64,000 nucleotides of DNA from Arion vulgaris (GCA_020796225.1 CM036758.1:31155647-31219646); one strand, 5' to 3'; shown: positions 9,615 through 20,000, numbered from the stretch's first letter. The notes: a model not told the origin generated them from the sequence alone. Numbers and translations: made by a program.

Positions 9615-9730
9615 ATGATGAACTGGAGGAGAACCCAAATCAGAGTGATCTGATAGAACAGGCAGCGGAAATGTTGTACGGGCTGATACATGCTCGGTAC
9701 ATTATGACTAACAGGGGCATAGCACAGATG
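9615..9730 (+). CDS. CSNK2B: CK2 beta exon 3b (canonical, residues 59-97)
   Basis: The acceptor TTATTACACAG and donor GTAAGG flank 116 bp in phase 1/0. The product starts [20 protein letters not shown] and continues [13 protein letters not shown], ending RGIAQM, close to human CK2 beta in this segment. It completes the acidic loop and encodes the helices before the zinc-binding domain. This is the conserved form; exon 3a lies 766 bp upstream. Confidence 0.97.
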
Positions 9731-9983
9731 GTAAGGTTTTATCTGGCCAGGTGACAGGTATTTTAAGCTCATTTGAAAATATGGTATGTTAAAATAAGTG
9801 GTTTGGTATGTTATGTGTCACATTTGTGTTTATGGTTGCACCTACTGCTGTGAAATATACATCATCATCAGGTGCTGTTCATCAGGTACAGTTATGTTCT
9901 AGTTAAGGATAAATGAGATATTCTTCTTCTTTAATATTTCAGGGATGCTTGGGTTCTTGTTCTTTCGGCCTAATGCTCTATAG

Positions 9984-10690
9984 CAGGGCTTCAAATGCGG
10001 TGCCTGCGGAAGCCATGGTGTCCGTGCTGTACATTTCTGGTGCCCCATGCTACTCTGTTGGCTTTAATGAGAATCAGAGTCCCCCCTGCTCAGCGTGTTA
10101 GTAGCGTGCTGGACTGCGGGTGACAAGCCCTCTGTGAGTGCGGGTTCAATTCGGGCTGGCAGAAAAGCCACAGATTCCCCAGATTTTCGGTGTCCATGGC
10201 ACCAAGCCGAAGAGCTGAAAGCTCAAGTGCTTCTGGATCGGAATAAAAATAAATGAGAATCAGAATTTTAAGGGGGAAAAGCATTTCTGAATAAAAGATT
10301 ATTAAATGTTTTTGTCACAGTTTTTCCGTGAACCTCGCCTTACCGCGAACCCTGCCTTACCGCAGTTACAATTTTGTTTTCTTTTGTAACCATTATTCTG
10401 CCATTAACCACATCATTTGCTTTTCAACTTTCCCACTGAAGAACCAAAATGTCCTCAACTTGTAACATATATGCAGTGTCATATTTCACATTATGTTAAA
10501 TATAAGTACTATATTTTTTTGGAAATAAACATCAGGATTATAAGTTAGGACTAAGTATTAATATGTTTTAATATTACTATTAATATTATTATTATTATTC
10601 ACATTATTACAAATGCTGCATGGCTCCCGCGCCTCCCCAGTCATCACTCAAATACTCCCCAGTATGTAAAAAGGTTGGACAGCACTACTC
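9984..10690. mobile_element. possible hAT-like MITE containing a tRNA-headed SINE
   Basis: The left edge CAGGGCTTCAAATGCGG and the right edge (reverse complement CAGTGCTGTCCAACC) have the style of hAT inverted ends, but the flanks match poorly (CTCTATAG against CTCTTCAG). The interior 10085-10255 looks like a tRNA-derived SINE with GCGGGTTCAATTCGGG. AT-rich filler follows. Borders are uncertain. Confidence 0.35.
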
Positions 10691-10960
10691 TTCAGTGTTA
10701 TCTCTATGTGATTGTAAGTTTGTTCCATTTAATATTTATCTGGCCATGGAAGAAGAAAAAGCTTCCCGATATCATTCAGCGCTTGACACCTGAAGAGGTG
10801 GTGGTGACCAGTTCCATGATATGTACACAGCTGACACTCTGGAATGTGTTGTGGTTGAATTCTGTTCATGTGATTGTTCAATCTATGAATCATGAACTGT
10901 GTTTATACTTATGTATTTGCATATTCATTTATAATATTGGTTAAGTTGGGACTTCAACAT
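10690..10960 (+). repeat. dispersed LINE-derived repeat, second copy
   Basis: Matches 3640-3900 over the GGAATGTGTTGTGGTTGAAT block. The short frame at 10675-10944 carries no known motif. Confidence 0.4.
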
Positions 10961-11051
10961 TTTATTGATTTTGTTCCAAGCCTGAAATTTATTCAGTAAA
11001 TTAAACTTATTATCATATATTATTGAATAAATTATTTAATAAGTCACATAT

Positions 11052-11146
11052 CATCATCTGAGTGGTTACCAGGGCCCAAATTAGGGAATATAGAATAGAA
11101 CCACTGTTACCTGCCACGCATGTAGTAAGAGGGGACTAAGGAGTTT
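11052..11146 (+). mobile_element. SINE-A, 3'-incomplete copy
   Basis: It has the SINE-A 5' part (GAGTGGTTACCAGGGCCCAA, GAACCACTGTTACCTGCCA) and stops after GACTAAGGAG. The rest of the body is missing. Confidence 0.65.
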
Positions 11147-11239
11147 GATCGTGGGGCTAGCTACACCACACCGTAAAAAACACTAGATAGCTACAGAAAC
11201 CACAACCGGGAAATTCATAACTCGCCACCTGAGGCAGAA

Positions 11240-11560
11240 GAAGGACCCTGCCCTGCAAGGAACGACTCATGAAGCGACTCACCTTCTTACCCAAGAACAC
11301 CTGAAGGCAAAAGTTGAGGCGGAATTTAAGAAAATGGAGAGTGGAGAGATCTGGAAAATACCGTCTTGGATAGGAGGGCTTGGAAGGCCTTGGTTGCAAC
11401 AGACCTATGCCTCCCTAGTGGTGAAGAAGTCACATATCAAGTCTTGCTCTCCCCAGCTCTTTCGTATATTGTTAATCTTTGCCTCCAAATCTCTTCTCCA
11501 TGTATTTCTAGACTTCCCTTTCTTTTCCCTGTGGGTTCCTGTAAAGGGCCCTTATTATAT
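11240..11560. mobile_element. two abutting LINE 3' ends in opposite orientation
   Basis: Bases 11240-11425 on the + strand read LDRRAWKALVATDLCLPSGE, a LINE C-terminal tail. Bases 11430-11560 on the - strand read a GKRKGRSRNTWRRDLEAKI-like tail of the RTE-like family. Both are fragments. Confidence 0.6.
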
Positions 11561-11562
11561 TC

Positions 11563-11825
11563 CTCTCGCCGTGGTGTGCCGGGGCCCGCAAGGGAAGCAA
11601 AGAATAGTACCACTGTGACCTACAAAACATGTCGTAAGATGCGACTGATTTAGGACCTAAGGAAGCTACCCTAGTAAATAAAAAATCATTGCAGAAATTG
11701 GATGTGCTGGCCTACTTGTAGGCACATAACTGGCACAACGTAAAATCACTCTTAGGCTCAGGTCACATACAAATCACAAAGAGTTGTTTAACAAGTAGTT
11801 GATATGGAGCGTTTGAAGAAAAGAA
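11563..11825 (+). mobile_element. SINE-B copy
   Basis: Near full-length. It runs from GTGTGCCGGGGCCCGCAAGG through TACCCTAGTAAAT, GATGTGCTGGCCTACTTGTA and GGCTCAGGTCACATACAAATC to GATATGGAGCGTTTGAAG and a GAAGAAGG tail. Confidence 0.8.
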
Positions 11826-11829
11826 GAAG

Positions 11830-12000
11830 GAAGACAAATGTCCACATCAGGAAGGAAGGCAAGAGGAAGCATAAAAAAGATGTATAGATGACATATCAGA
11901 ATCCTGTCAAAAAGAAAAATACTATTACCCAAACCTATAGCTTGCAAGACAAAAAAACAAAACAACACTGGGCAATGACCTAGTAACAGTTTGACGACAA
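11830..12000 (+). mobile_element. LINE C-terminal tail fragment
   Basis: Matches 51490-51660 (GAAGGCAAGAGGAAG, CACTGGGCAATGACC), the end of a LINE whose intact copy reads RGRPRKRWLDGIAES. It ends about 70 bp before CSNK2B exon 4. Confidence 0.6.
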
Positions 12001-12072
12001 AATAAGTCTCAACATTTGTTTATGTATAATTTTTGTGATTTTTTAATTCATTTATTCTGGTTTTGTATTCAG

Positions 12073-12148
12073 ATTGAGAAATGGCAACAAGGAGACTTTG
12101 GTTACTGTCCAAGGGTATATTGTGAAAATCAACCAATGTTGCCCATTG
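12073..12148 (+). CDS. CSNK2B: CK2 beta exon 4 (zinc-finger first half)
   Basis: The acceptor TTTTGTATTCAG and donor GTAAGT flank 76 bp encoding [20 protein letters not shown] then PMLPI, plus one base of the next glycine codon (phase 1). The two cysteines of CPRVYC correspond to human Cys109 and Cys114, which bind the zinc at the beta-beta dimer interface. Confidence 0.98.
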
Positions 12149-12189
12149 GTAAGTACCATATTTGTTGGTTATTTAACCGTAACAAATAC

Positions 12190-12960
12190 TCCTGTATAGA
12201 CAAGACAACCCAATGGTCGTGGAGACAGAAATTCAGACGTTAATTTCTGAGAATGATGCAATCATTTATACAGATGGGTCAGTGATTCAATACATGCAGA
12301 GCTCGACTGCTTAACTTTCCCTGCTTAAGTCATGGAGGGAGATGTGAAGCGAAGACAGTGGTGGTTTTGCTGTAACTACAAGCAATCTCACTGAAAATCA
12401 TGGCAGTAACTTAAGCGATGGTCTGGCTGGAATCACAGACTTTTATCCACACGTTTTCTCAGTGACTCAAAGAGTATGCTCAGGAAGATTGAAACAGGCT
12501 GGACTCGGAGTCAATGGATGGAGTCGCTAACATCTAGGCTGACAAAAGTAAGTTTTATTTTTGTGCCAGGGCATGCAGGCGTAAAGGGAAATGAACGCGC
12601 CGATTAGCTTGCAGGCATGGCTGCTATAAAAGCGGGAGCAATGGACCAGGCTAATATTATAAATTCCCTAATAGAGAGAGAGAGAGGCGTGTACATGATT
12701 CCAGTAATAGTGGTGAATCTACAACACTAACCAGATTGCAAGAATTCCAAGTCAAGTGTGTAGCTCTAGACAAGAACATTATATTGGTAGCCAAAGACAA
12801 ATAGTAAACCAACAAAGAACTAGTGTCTTTAGTTGCCACACACTGAGAGACATACTGAGGAGGAGATGGAGTACTTATGGACTGATTGGTTCGACGTGTA
12901 GCGATGATGATTTAATGACTAAACTAAATACTCCTGTATTTGTGTCCTGAAATTATTTGT
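12190..12960 (+). mobile_element. LINE fragment with RNase H domain
   Basis: Frames give IIYTDGSVIQYMQSSTAW (first catalytic Asp block), a degraded middle, then FVPGHAGVKGNERAD and AIKAGAMDQANIINSLIERE. These are RNase H blocks of an I-type LINE, with multiple stops. Related pieces: 31200, 42425, 46490, 47690. Confidence 0.75.
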
Positions 12961-13003
12961 TTCAAATGTACTATTTTTTAAATTGAAAAATTTGTTTATG
13001 CAG

Positions 13004-13193
13004 GTTTATCTGATGTGCCAGGAGAAGCTATGGTTAAACTCTACTGCCCAAAATGCCAGGATGCATACACACCAAAGTCATCTCGCCACCATCATACGGA
13101 TGGAGCTTACTTTGGTACTGGCTTCCCTCATATGTTGTTTATGGTGCACCCAGAATATCGACCAAAACGACCAGCCAATCAGTTTGTCCCCAG
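13004..13193 (+). CDS. CSNK2B: CK2 beta exon 5 (zinc-finger second half and dimer core)
   Basis: The acceptor TTTATGCAG and donor GTATGT flank 190 bp. The reading is [20 protein letters not shown], then [20 protein letters not shown] and [20 protein letters not shown], ending FVPR. CPKC supplies the last two zinc ligands (human Cys137 and Cys140). Almost identical to vertebrate CK2 beta. Confidence 0.98.
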
Positions 13194-13270
13194 GTATGTC
13201 TCCAATCAGTTTGTACGTCTATCGCCTGTGTGTTGCCGGGGCTGCAAGGAGCAAAGAATAGTAACACTGC

Positions 13271-13516
13271 CGCCTAGTGGTTACCGGGACCCAAATTTGG
13301 GGTGTAAAGAATAGAACCACTGTTACCTGCCATGCATGTCGTAAGAGGCGACCAAGGAGGTTTGGCTGAAATCGGTGTACATGCCCTAAACGTGTAGAAG
13401 TCTATGCGTTTAGGGACCTACCAAACCAATGTGCAATGTATACACGTTCTTGGCAAAGATCAAACATATCACAAAGAGTGATTAAAATTGGTAGTAAAGA
13501 ACGAACGCAAAGAAGA
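13271..13516 (+). mobile_element. SINE-A copy nested in SINE-B
   Basis: 246 bp from GCCTAGTGGTTACCGGGACC to AACGCAAAGAAG, flanked by the exact 11-bp duplication AGTAACACTGC at 13260-13270 and 13517-13527. Confidence 0.88.
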
Positions 13517-13645
13517 AGTAACACTGCGACATACGAGGCATGCCGTAAGAGGCAACTGAGGTAGGGCACTAGGGAAGCTACCTGGTAAATAAAAAGTGTA
13601 GCGGAAGTCTACACACAACACACATTCACTCTTAGGCTCAGATCA

Positions 13646-14678
13646 GGGGTCAAAGGTGCATAGAGACAACGCCACGTCAGGACTAGATCCTACCCTGCCT
13701 CCACATGGTGACCCTGGTAACAGACAACCGATTTTTGCTAAGCGGGTAGTGATCGAGGGAGAGCTACTCTGGTTTAAGTAGCGGTGCAGAAGTTGCCATG
13801 TTGGATGAGATCCGTTCGCAACATAGAGCGGAATCCCAGAGTGACTATTAATGCATATCTCTCCCGGCCGATGGGAAAAGCTGAACGGTAAAACATAAAG
13901 GGATGAGGGGTGCATTCAGATAGAAGAGAACTGGGCCCACATGGAGCAAAACTGGGGCCCAAGATGAGTTGCACGTGGGCGCACTCAGAGCCCTGAGGTG
14001 GGGGCCGAGTTGAGCTTCGTGTGTCTGGACAGGCTAGAGGCATGGTGAATGTGTGCACAGTGAGAGCCAATAGACATGATGGGCAGACACCGAAGCAGAG
14101 CAAACACGCATGCGGATGATGCACATGTGTGTCCACGGTAGGGCAGACGTACATGGCGCTGATGGTGGAGCGATGAGAGGCTGTGGCAGGCATAAGGGTG
14201 AGTGAACCACCCAAATGTGCAGAAAAAAAAAGGAAAACCCAGCAGAGACTTAAATCCAGTGCAAGTTTCCACTCGCAGTGAACTACTACTGCCTTGTAGT
14301 TAGATTGGGGACAATCAATTGCTAGCGAGTAAACCGTACACAAAACTGGACGGCAGGCAAACCAAGTAGTCCAAATAAAGACGGGTAACCTGGGTAGATG
14401 ATGCTCAACAACCCGGGAGAGTAGGCTGTCTAAGGGTCGCTACCCTAAAACAAAATAGCAACCTGTTACCTTGCAGGTCAGCTGGGGACAGTCAAAGGCT
14501 AACAGAGAGCGAACCCAGTAAACGCTGGTTGAAATAGGACATGTCACCGAAGGACAAGCACCAGAGCTCCAAATGGTACTGAAGATGTGACGTAAAACAA
14601 ACGTTCTTGGCAAAGGCTGTTTATATATCACATTAAGAATGATCAAAATAGCAGAAAAAGAACGATTGAGAGAGAGCA
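13646..14678 (+). mobile_element. RET-D3 nested in SINE-B
   Basis: 1033-bp copy starting GGGGTCAAAGG and ending AACGATTGAGAGAGAGCA, flanked by the exact 10-bp duplication GCTCAGATCA at 13636-13645 and 14679-14688. The two ends are close to RET-D2, but the middle (about 13900-14400) is strongly diverged. The antisense frame of 189 codons at 13774-14343 has no counterpart in the other copies. Confidence 0.85.
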
Positions 14679-14744
14679 GCTCAGATCACAGAGTGGTTTA
14701 ACAAGTGGTCACTATGGAGTATTCAATGAAGAAGAATGTATGTT

Positions 14745-15130
14745 TAAATCTGAAGGTCTCTGGCGTTGATGTGCGGTACTCGCTTTTATTCCCTTATATG
14801 TAGCATTTCGTACCTGTATGTAAACTGCTGAACGTATAAGGACTGCATAGAAAATCGACGACTCGTTTACTGTTGTTGCAACGAGTTTCTTTTTTTTTCT
14901 CATGTGTAAATCTGGAGATCTCTGGCATTTTCTTTCTGCACATTCCCCAAGTATATAGCACTTTGTATCTGTACGTGCAAACATGAAGATCTCTGGCTAT
15001 GATGAGCGATGCACACATCTCGCTTCCTCGAGCTCTTGTATGTGTAAATGTGTGCGGTGCACACATGTATGTGTAAATGTGAAGGTCTCTTGCGTTGATC
15101 CGCGGTGCTTGCTTCAAATGTACCAAATGA
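14745..15130. repeat. degenerate repeated motif region
   Basis: A loose motif like GTAAATCTGGAGATCTCTGG with nearby TTGATG recurs near 14750, 14905, 14980 and 15080 at irregular spacing. No frame, no known family. Confidence 0.35.
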
Positions 15131-15139
15131 AATGATCAG

Positions 15140-15380
15140 ACTATTTTTTCAGTAATCCCTGATGTCAATGTAGGTGAAATCAAATTCCTAGTGCTATCGA
15201 AGACTGACAATAAAACTTTCACACTGAGCAATTGTTTTCCCGTTCACCTGCTATAAATTCAGACTATAATATGGCACCCCTGGCTGATGTTTTATGTAAA
15301 GGCTTGCTTTCCTTATCGGTGCCCCTCACCATTCTGGCAAGCCTTATTCTGACTTCAGAATTACTTGTAATTTAGACCCC
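15140..15380. mobile_element. SINE 3' piece and reversed repeat E
   Basis: 15150-15230 shares GTGAAATCAA(G/A)TTCCTAGT and a CAATAAAA block with 55190-55250. 15285-15380 is repeat E reversed (AAGGCTTGCTTTCCTTAT). Fragments only. Confidence 0.4.
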
Positions 15381-15479
15381 CAAGTAAATGATTAGGAAAC
15401 CTGTAGTCCAACTGTGTGCACACCAAAAGTTTTGAACCAGTAGGTCTTAACCCCAAAATTAGCAATGGACGTAACCAGA

Positions 15480-15890
15480 TATTTCTCTGATTTCATCACT
15501 TCTCCTGAATTGGTCCCATTTTATGTTCATATTTTTCGCAATCTATTTTCAAATGCATTCAACTTACTTTCTATATCTTTAGTCATTTTCCAACTCTTGC
15601 TGGTATATGTTAGGATTGATACAACATTTGAATTGAAAATTCTTAATGTAGTTTTAAAACTATTTAACTTGCCATTACATATTTTTTAAAAGACCTTTAA
15701 AAGTTGATGTTGCTTTGACAATTCATATCATAATTTGTTTTTTTAAAAACTATTTTTCTGTTCCGTAAAATTGCTACCCAAATAGGTGAGCTGCTGTTAT
15801 TTTAGATTCTTGCGCAGTATCTGCAGTCCAACTTTTGATGCTATAGATGACAAGTTATCTGTTTTTCATTGCATATCTTGGTTGGTTTTA
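15480..15890 (-). mobile_element. RTE-like LINE piece
   Basis: The reverse strand matches the region upstream of the 41480 copy. The reading includes a SWKMTKDIESKLNAFE-like stretch with stops, expected shortly before the YVGHTLRR tail. Confidence 0.6.
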
Positions 15891-15895
15891 CTTAA

Positions 15896-16545
15896 CACTT
15901 TCGCTGCCAGCCATTTTTCAATAAAGTCTGGCTCACTGCCACGCTATTTTTCGGCATGATCAGTTTTCAGAGTGACAATTTCAAAAATCATAAAAAATAA
16001 ACTTAGGACCTTTAAACTATGGAATAGTGTTCATATATTAATGAGCTACTAACCTGTCTGTATGTGGAATATATTCTTTATAACCCACAAGCTATTGTAG
16101 TAACTTATATCCCCATACCTATCCACAATACGATATGCTGTCGTTTTCGAGTTCGGTGTCAGTCATCTACTCCTGTACCCCCGGGAATGTCTGCTATTGA
16201 TCTATAAACATCATCACGTGAATCACAGTTCAAATTCATATCACATTCAGAGTTCGTTTTAAACTATCACTGGCTAAAAGTCAGAAAAGAGTAATTTTGG
16301 ACATCACTATTCATCAGCTATGTCGTCCATTTTGAAAATTTTTGTTTACTTACGAAAAATCGTGAAAAAACAGACTTATACCTACGTTTACCGTGTATGT
16401 TTTAGATCCGCCATTTTGGAGAGCCCGTTGGAACAATACGGAAGTAGTACGTCACGGGATCCCGTTTTGAAGCGATACTCCCGTTTAAAAAAGACATCAG
16501 GGCCAGCACATGTCGCCGTTGTTAGAGTTGGATCAGGCGAAAGTG
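15896..16545. mobile_element. piggyBac-like MITE with TTAA duplications
   Basis: TTAA occurs exactly at both borders (15892-15895 and 16546-16549). Inverted ends begin CACTTTCGC on the left and, reverse-complemented, on the right. The 650-bp interior has no transposase. TTAA target choice with CAC.. ends points to the piggyBac superfamily. It sits 176 bp upstream of the last CSNK2B exon. Confidence 0.7.
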
Positions 16546-16721
16546 TTAACAAAGCAAAATCATATGTAAAATCCAAATCTTTCAGTTGAAGAGTTTCGCC
16601 CCTGCAGCATTTTCTTATCACCCAGTCAATGACCAACTACAATAATACATATATTAAACTGAGTAAATTCATGCCCATTTTTGGTTTCTGTGTCATGATC
16701 AAATGATTAAATTTCTTGCAG

Positions 16722-16830
16722 ACTTTATGGCTTCAAGATCCACCCCCTGGCATACCAGTTACAGTACCAGGCGGCCTCTAACTTCAAGCTGCCACTGCGA
16801 GGGGCAGGTCATGCCAACAGCAAACGATAA
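16722..16830 (+). CDS. CSNK2B: CK2 beta last exon, C-terminal alpha-binding tail
   Basis: The acceptor TTTCTTGCAG leads into the exon. The split arginine codon is completed and the reading is [20 protein letters not shown], then [15 protein letters not shown] and a TAA stop. The segment right after the split arginine is the part of CK2 beta that docks on CK2 alpha. The tail is a few residues longer than in human and ends in a different sequence (human SPVKTIR). Confidence 0.97.
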
Positions 16831-16904
16831 GCATGTTCCTTACTCCGGTTAAAACAGGCCAGGTCTTGTAATACAGTTCATGAAGTTTTTTTTAATTTAT
16901 GAAC

Positions 16905-16910
16905 AATAAA
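16905..16910 (+). terminator. CSNK2B poly(A) signal
   Basis: AATAAA 75 bases after the stop codon, followed by an AT-rich stretch and T/GT-rich DNA near 16960. Consistent with a short 3' UTR. Confidence 0.75.
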
Positions 16911-16999
16911 TGTGAATTTAAAATGAGAAATGTATCCGGTTAACATAGAACCGACTTTTTTTTGTGTATGTGCGAATGTGTGTCTTGTTCAATTTAATT

Positions 17000-17260
17000 G
17001 GTTATTGAACCGGTCTCATAGTCATCCATTGAGGCCCATAGGTGCCCAGTCACCCTTATGTTGGCTATAGACTCAGCCTCATAGTACTCAACTCAGACTC
17101 ATAGGTGCTCAGTCTCCCTTAGGTTGGCTATAGGATCCGCCTCATAGTACTCAAGTCAGACTCATAGGTGCCCAGTTTTTACCAGCAGTTGTCAAAGGGT
17201 ATACATGTGGATGGTTCCAATGGTTCATCAAGCCTGCCAGCTCATTGATTTACGGTTCAG
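17000..17260 (-). mobile_element. LINE 3' end with a small tandem duplication
   Basis: Resembles the tail sequence at 5985-6090 and 32790-32940 (GGTTATTGAACCGG, TGTCAAAGGGTATAC). A ~70-bp block (CCTCATAGTACTCAA) is duplicated inside. Confidence 0.5.
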
Positions 17261-17564
17261 TGAGACTAATCTGAAAGTGAAATAGTGGGGCACCAGCGAG
17301 TCGATCAAAAAACACAACATATGGATCAAAGCAACATCTTATAAACTCATGCATATACCACCACATACCATTGTGCGAAAGAGCTCAAGGGTCACTGGAT
17401 CATTGAAGAAGAATGTGATTGACTATTGATTAAATTGACTTATAGGTGCACAGGTTGATAGGTATCTTTCCACTCCAGTTTTCCATTTATTGTTTTTATA
17501 ACACAAATAGCTTGTGTTTTGTCTTTACACTATAGCTTGTATTGGTCATTATATTTGCAACTAC

Positions 17565-18690
17565 CTAATTAGTGCTGGTCGTTGTAGCTACAAGATCTTG
17601 GCTAGAGTTGGTTGTTGTAGCTACAGCATTCTGGCTGGAGTTGGCTGTTGTAGCTACAACAATCTGGCTTGTGTTGGTCGTTGTTGCTACAAGATCTTGG
17701 CTAGAGTTGGTTGTTGTAGCTACAGCATTCTGGCTTGTGTTGGTCGTTGTTGCTACAAGATCTTGGCTAGAGTTGGTTGCTGTAGCTACAACAATCTGGC
17801 TTGTGTTGGTCATTGTAGCTACAACAATCTATCTTGTGTTGGTCGTTGTAGCTACAACAATCTGGCTTGTGTTGGTGTGTGCTACACAAAATCTGGCTTT
17901 TTGTTGGTATGTTGTATCTACAAAAATCTGGCTTATGTTGGTCATTGTAGTACAACAACCTGGCTTGTGTTGGTCATTGTAACTACAACAATCTGGCTTG
18001 TGTTGGTCGTTGTAACTACAACAATCTGGCTTGTGTTGGTCGTTGTAGCTACAATATCTTGGCTTGTGTTGGTGTGTAGCTACAACAATCTGGCTTGTGT
18101 TGGTCGTTGTAGCTACAAAAATCTGGCTTATGTTGGTCGTTGTAGGTACAATCTGGCTTGTGTTGGTCATTGTAGGTACAATCTGGCTTGTGTTGGTCAT
18201 TGTAACTACAACAATCTGGTTTGTGTTGGTCATTGTAACTACAACAACCTGGCTTGTGTTGGTCATTGTAACTACAACAATCTGGCTTGTGTTGGTCATT
18301 GTAACTACAACAATCTGGCTTGTGTTGGTTGTTGTAGCTACAACAATCTGGCTTGTGTTGGTCGTTGTAGCTACAAGATCTTGGCTAGAGTTGGTTGCTG
18401 TAGCTACAACAATCTGGCTTGTGTTTGGCTCAACAATCTATCTGTGTTGTGTAGCTACAAAATCTGGCTTATGTTGGTCATTGTAGGTACAATCTGGCTT
18501 GTGTTGGTCATTGTAACTACAACAATCTGGCTTGTGTTGGTCGTTGTAACTACAACAATCTGACTCATGTTGGTCATTGTAGCTACAACAATCTGACTTG
18601 TGTTGGTCGTTGTAGCTACAAGATCTTGGCTAGGTTGGTGCTGTAGCTACAACAATCTGGCTTGTGTTGATCGTTGTGACTACACCATTC
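17565..18690. repeat. 33-bp minisatellite, ~34 copies
   Basis: The unit is approximately TTGGTCGTTGTAGCTACAAC then AATCTGGCTTGTG. It contains the perfect palindrome GTTGTAGCTACAAC. Because 33 is a multiple of three, frames stay open on both strands (for example 17514-18563 and the reverse frame 17829-18299). That is a by-product of the repeat, not evidence of a protein. Confidence 0.9.
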
Positions 18691-18805
18691 TGACTTTTGT
18701 TATCATTTCCAGAGAATAAATTTGAGGCATGTTTATGTGAGATAAATATGAGTTCTCTTCGTTTGTATTTGAGAGATAAATCTGTTTTGTAATTTATCGC
18801 TGTGT
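18691..18805. other. unassigned intergenic DNA
   Basis: Short AT-rich stretch between the minisatellite and a SINE-B. Nothing recognised. Confidence 0.4.
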
Positions 18806-19016
18806 GTATTTACGGGCTCGCAAGGGAGAAAAGAATAGTACCACTGTGACCTATAAGGTGTATAAGTAAGAGGTGATTGAGGTAGGGGCCTAGGGATGCT
18901 GGCCTACTTGTAAGCACATAACTGGCACAATGTACAATTGCTCTTAGGCTGATATCACATAAAAATCACAAAGAGTTGTTTAACAAGTGATCGATATGGA
19001 GCATTTGAAGAAAAAA
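18806..19016 (+). mobile_element. SINE-B with internal deletion
   Basis: GGGCTCGCAAGGGAG to GATATGGAGCATTTGAAG. The TACCCTAGTAAAT block is missing, and the 5' part passes directly to TGCTGGCCTACTTGTAAGC. Confidence 0.7.
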
Positions 19017-19084
19017 TTATACTGAGAAACTTACTGACCTAGTGGAACACGTAAAAACAATACTGTAGTTTTACAAAGTCAATC

Positions 19085-20000
19085 AACCAGCCGCTTAAGC
19101 GATCATGTCTCTCCACAACTCTCTCTCCTTGGTGCAGGTAATCAGTTCTGACGTCGATCTTTTGTTGAAACACAATGTCAGACCATGTAAGACCCTCTTC
19201 TTCTTGCGTTGTTCTTTACAACCAATTTTAATCACTCTTTGTGATATGTTTGATCTTTGCCAAGAACGTGTATATGTTGCACATTGGTTTGGTAGGCCCC
19301 TAAACATAGACTTCTACACGTTTAGGACGTGCATCCGATTTCAGCCAAACCTCCTTAGTCGCCTCTTACACATGCATGGCAGGTAACAGTGGTTCTATTT
19401 TTACATCCCAAATTTGGGCCCCGGTAACCACTCTTCTCCCTCTGTCTTCCACGATCTCTCCATCCCTGAAATTGACCTGTTGTCACCAAATGTTTTAAAC
19501 CTCTTCGCATTATATGCACAAAGATCCTTGATTGTCTGATTCTTATTCTTTTGGTAAGGTTTCTTTGTGTGATTTAAAACCTCATCATTTGTTTTCTGAG
19601 CTAACCGTGGAATTGTCAGCATTCTTCTGTAAAACCACATCTCTGTGGCTTTCAATGATCTTATTGATTGTTTGTTCACTCCATAATTCGCTGACATACA
19701 TAAGTATTGGTTCAATATAGTATTGGAGTACTGGTTTCCGCAGTGTCATTGGTAGTGAATTCATGCATAGTGTGTTTTTCATTTTCATAAAAGCTGCTTT
19801 CGCTTGAGATATTCTACTCCTTTGTAATTATAAAGTCATCATCATTAAGTAGCTTGTCCCTTCCAGAACTTGGCTCCCATGACATCTGTCCTGAAAAACT
19901 CTGTTCTATGCAAGTTGACCGCGTCAGCAGCAGTCATTCTCAGGTCATCAATGACATCTTGCACCCATCATATTCTAGGTCTTTCTCTCATTCTTCTTCC
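19085..20000 (-). mobile_element. LINE 3' fragments around a SINE-A
   Basis: The reverse strand gives RSTSELITCTKERELWRDMI (tail), then after the SINE a frame with KATEMWFYRRMLTIPRLAQK. Bases 19845-20000 are a second LINE tail that recurs at 27240-27450. All fragmentary. Confidence 0.65.
19192..19436 (-). mobile_element. SINE-A copy nested in LINE
   Basis: Near full-length, running from TTCTTCTTGCGTTG (reversed tail) to GGCCCCGGTAACCACTC. LINE sequence continues on both sides. I could not define an exact target-site duplication. Confidence 0.75.

Larger units (their letters stand above)
13225..14742 (+). mobile_element. SINE-B split twice, by SINE-A and RET-D3
   Basis: SINE-B begins near TGTGTTGCCGGGGCTGCAAG, continues at 13528 and resumes at 14689 with AGAGTGGTTTAACAAG and a GAAGAAGAATG tail. 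Each of the two insertions is bounded by an exact duplication of SINE-B bases, which proves the order of events. Confidence 0.85.

Noticed and set aside
13774..14343. 189-codon antisense frame in RET-D3
   Set aside because: Not conserved in RET-D1 or RET-D2; composition has no domain signal.
17514..18563. 349-codon open frame rich in SYNNLACVGRC repeats
   Set aside because: It is a by-product of a 33-bp minisatellite; other frames and the opposite strand are open too, and no start context or family match exists.
19029..19071. terminal WDR31 exon on the reverse strand (acceptor CTACAG, IVFTCSTRSVSFSV then stop)
   Set aside because: Phase fits, but the peptide matches the family only loosely and the piece lies between a SINE tail and a LINE tail; too weak to annotate.
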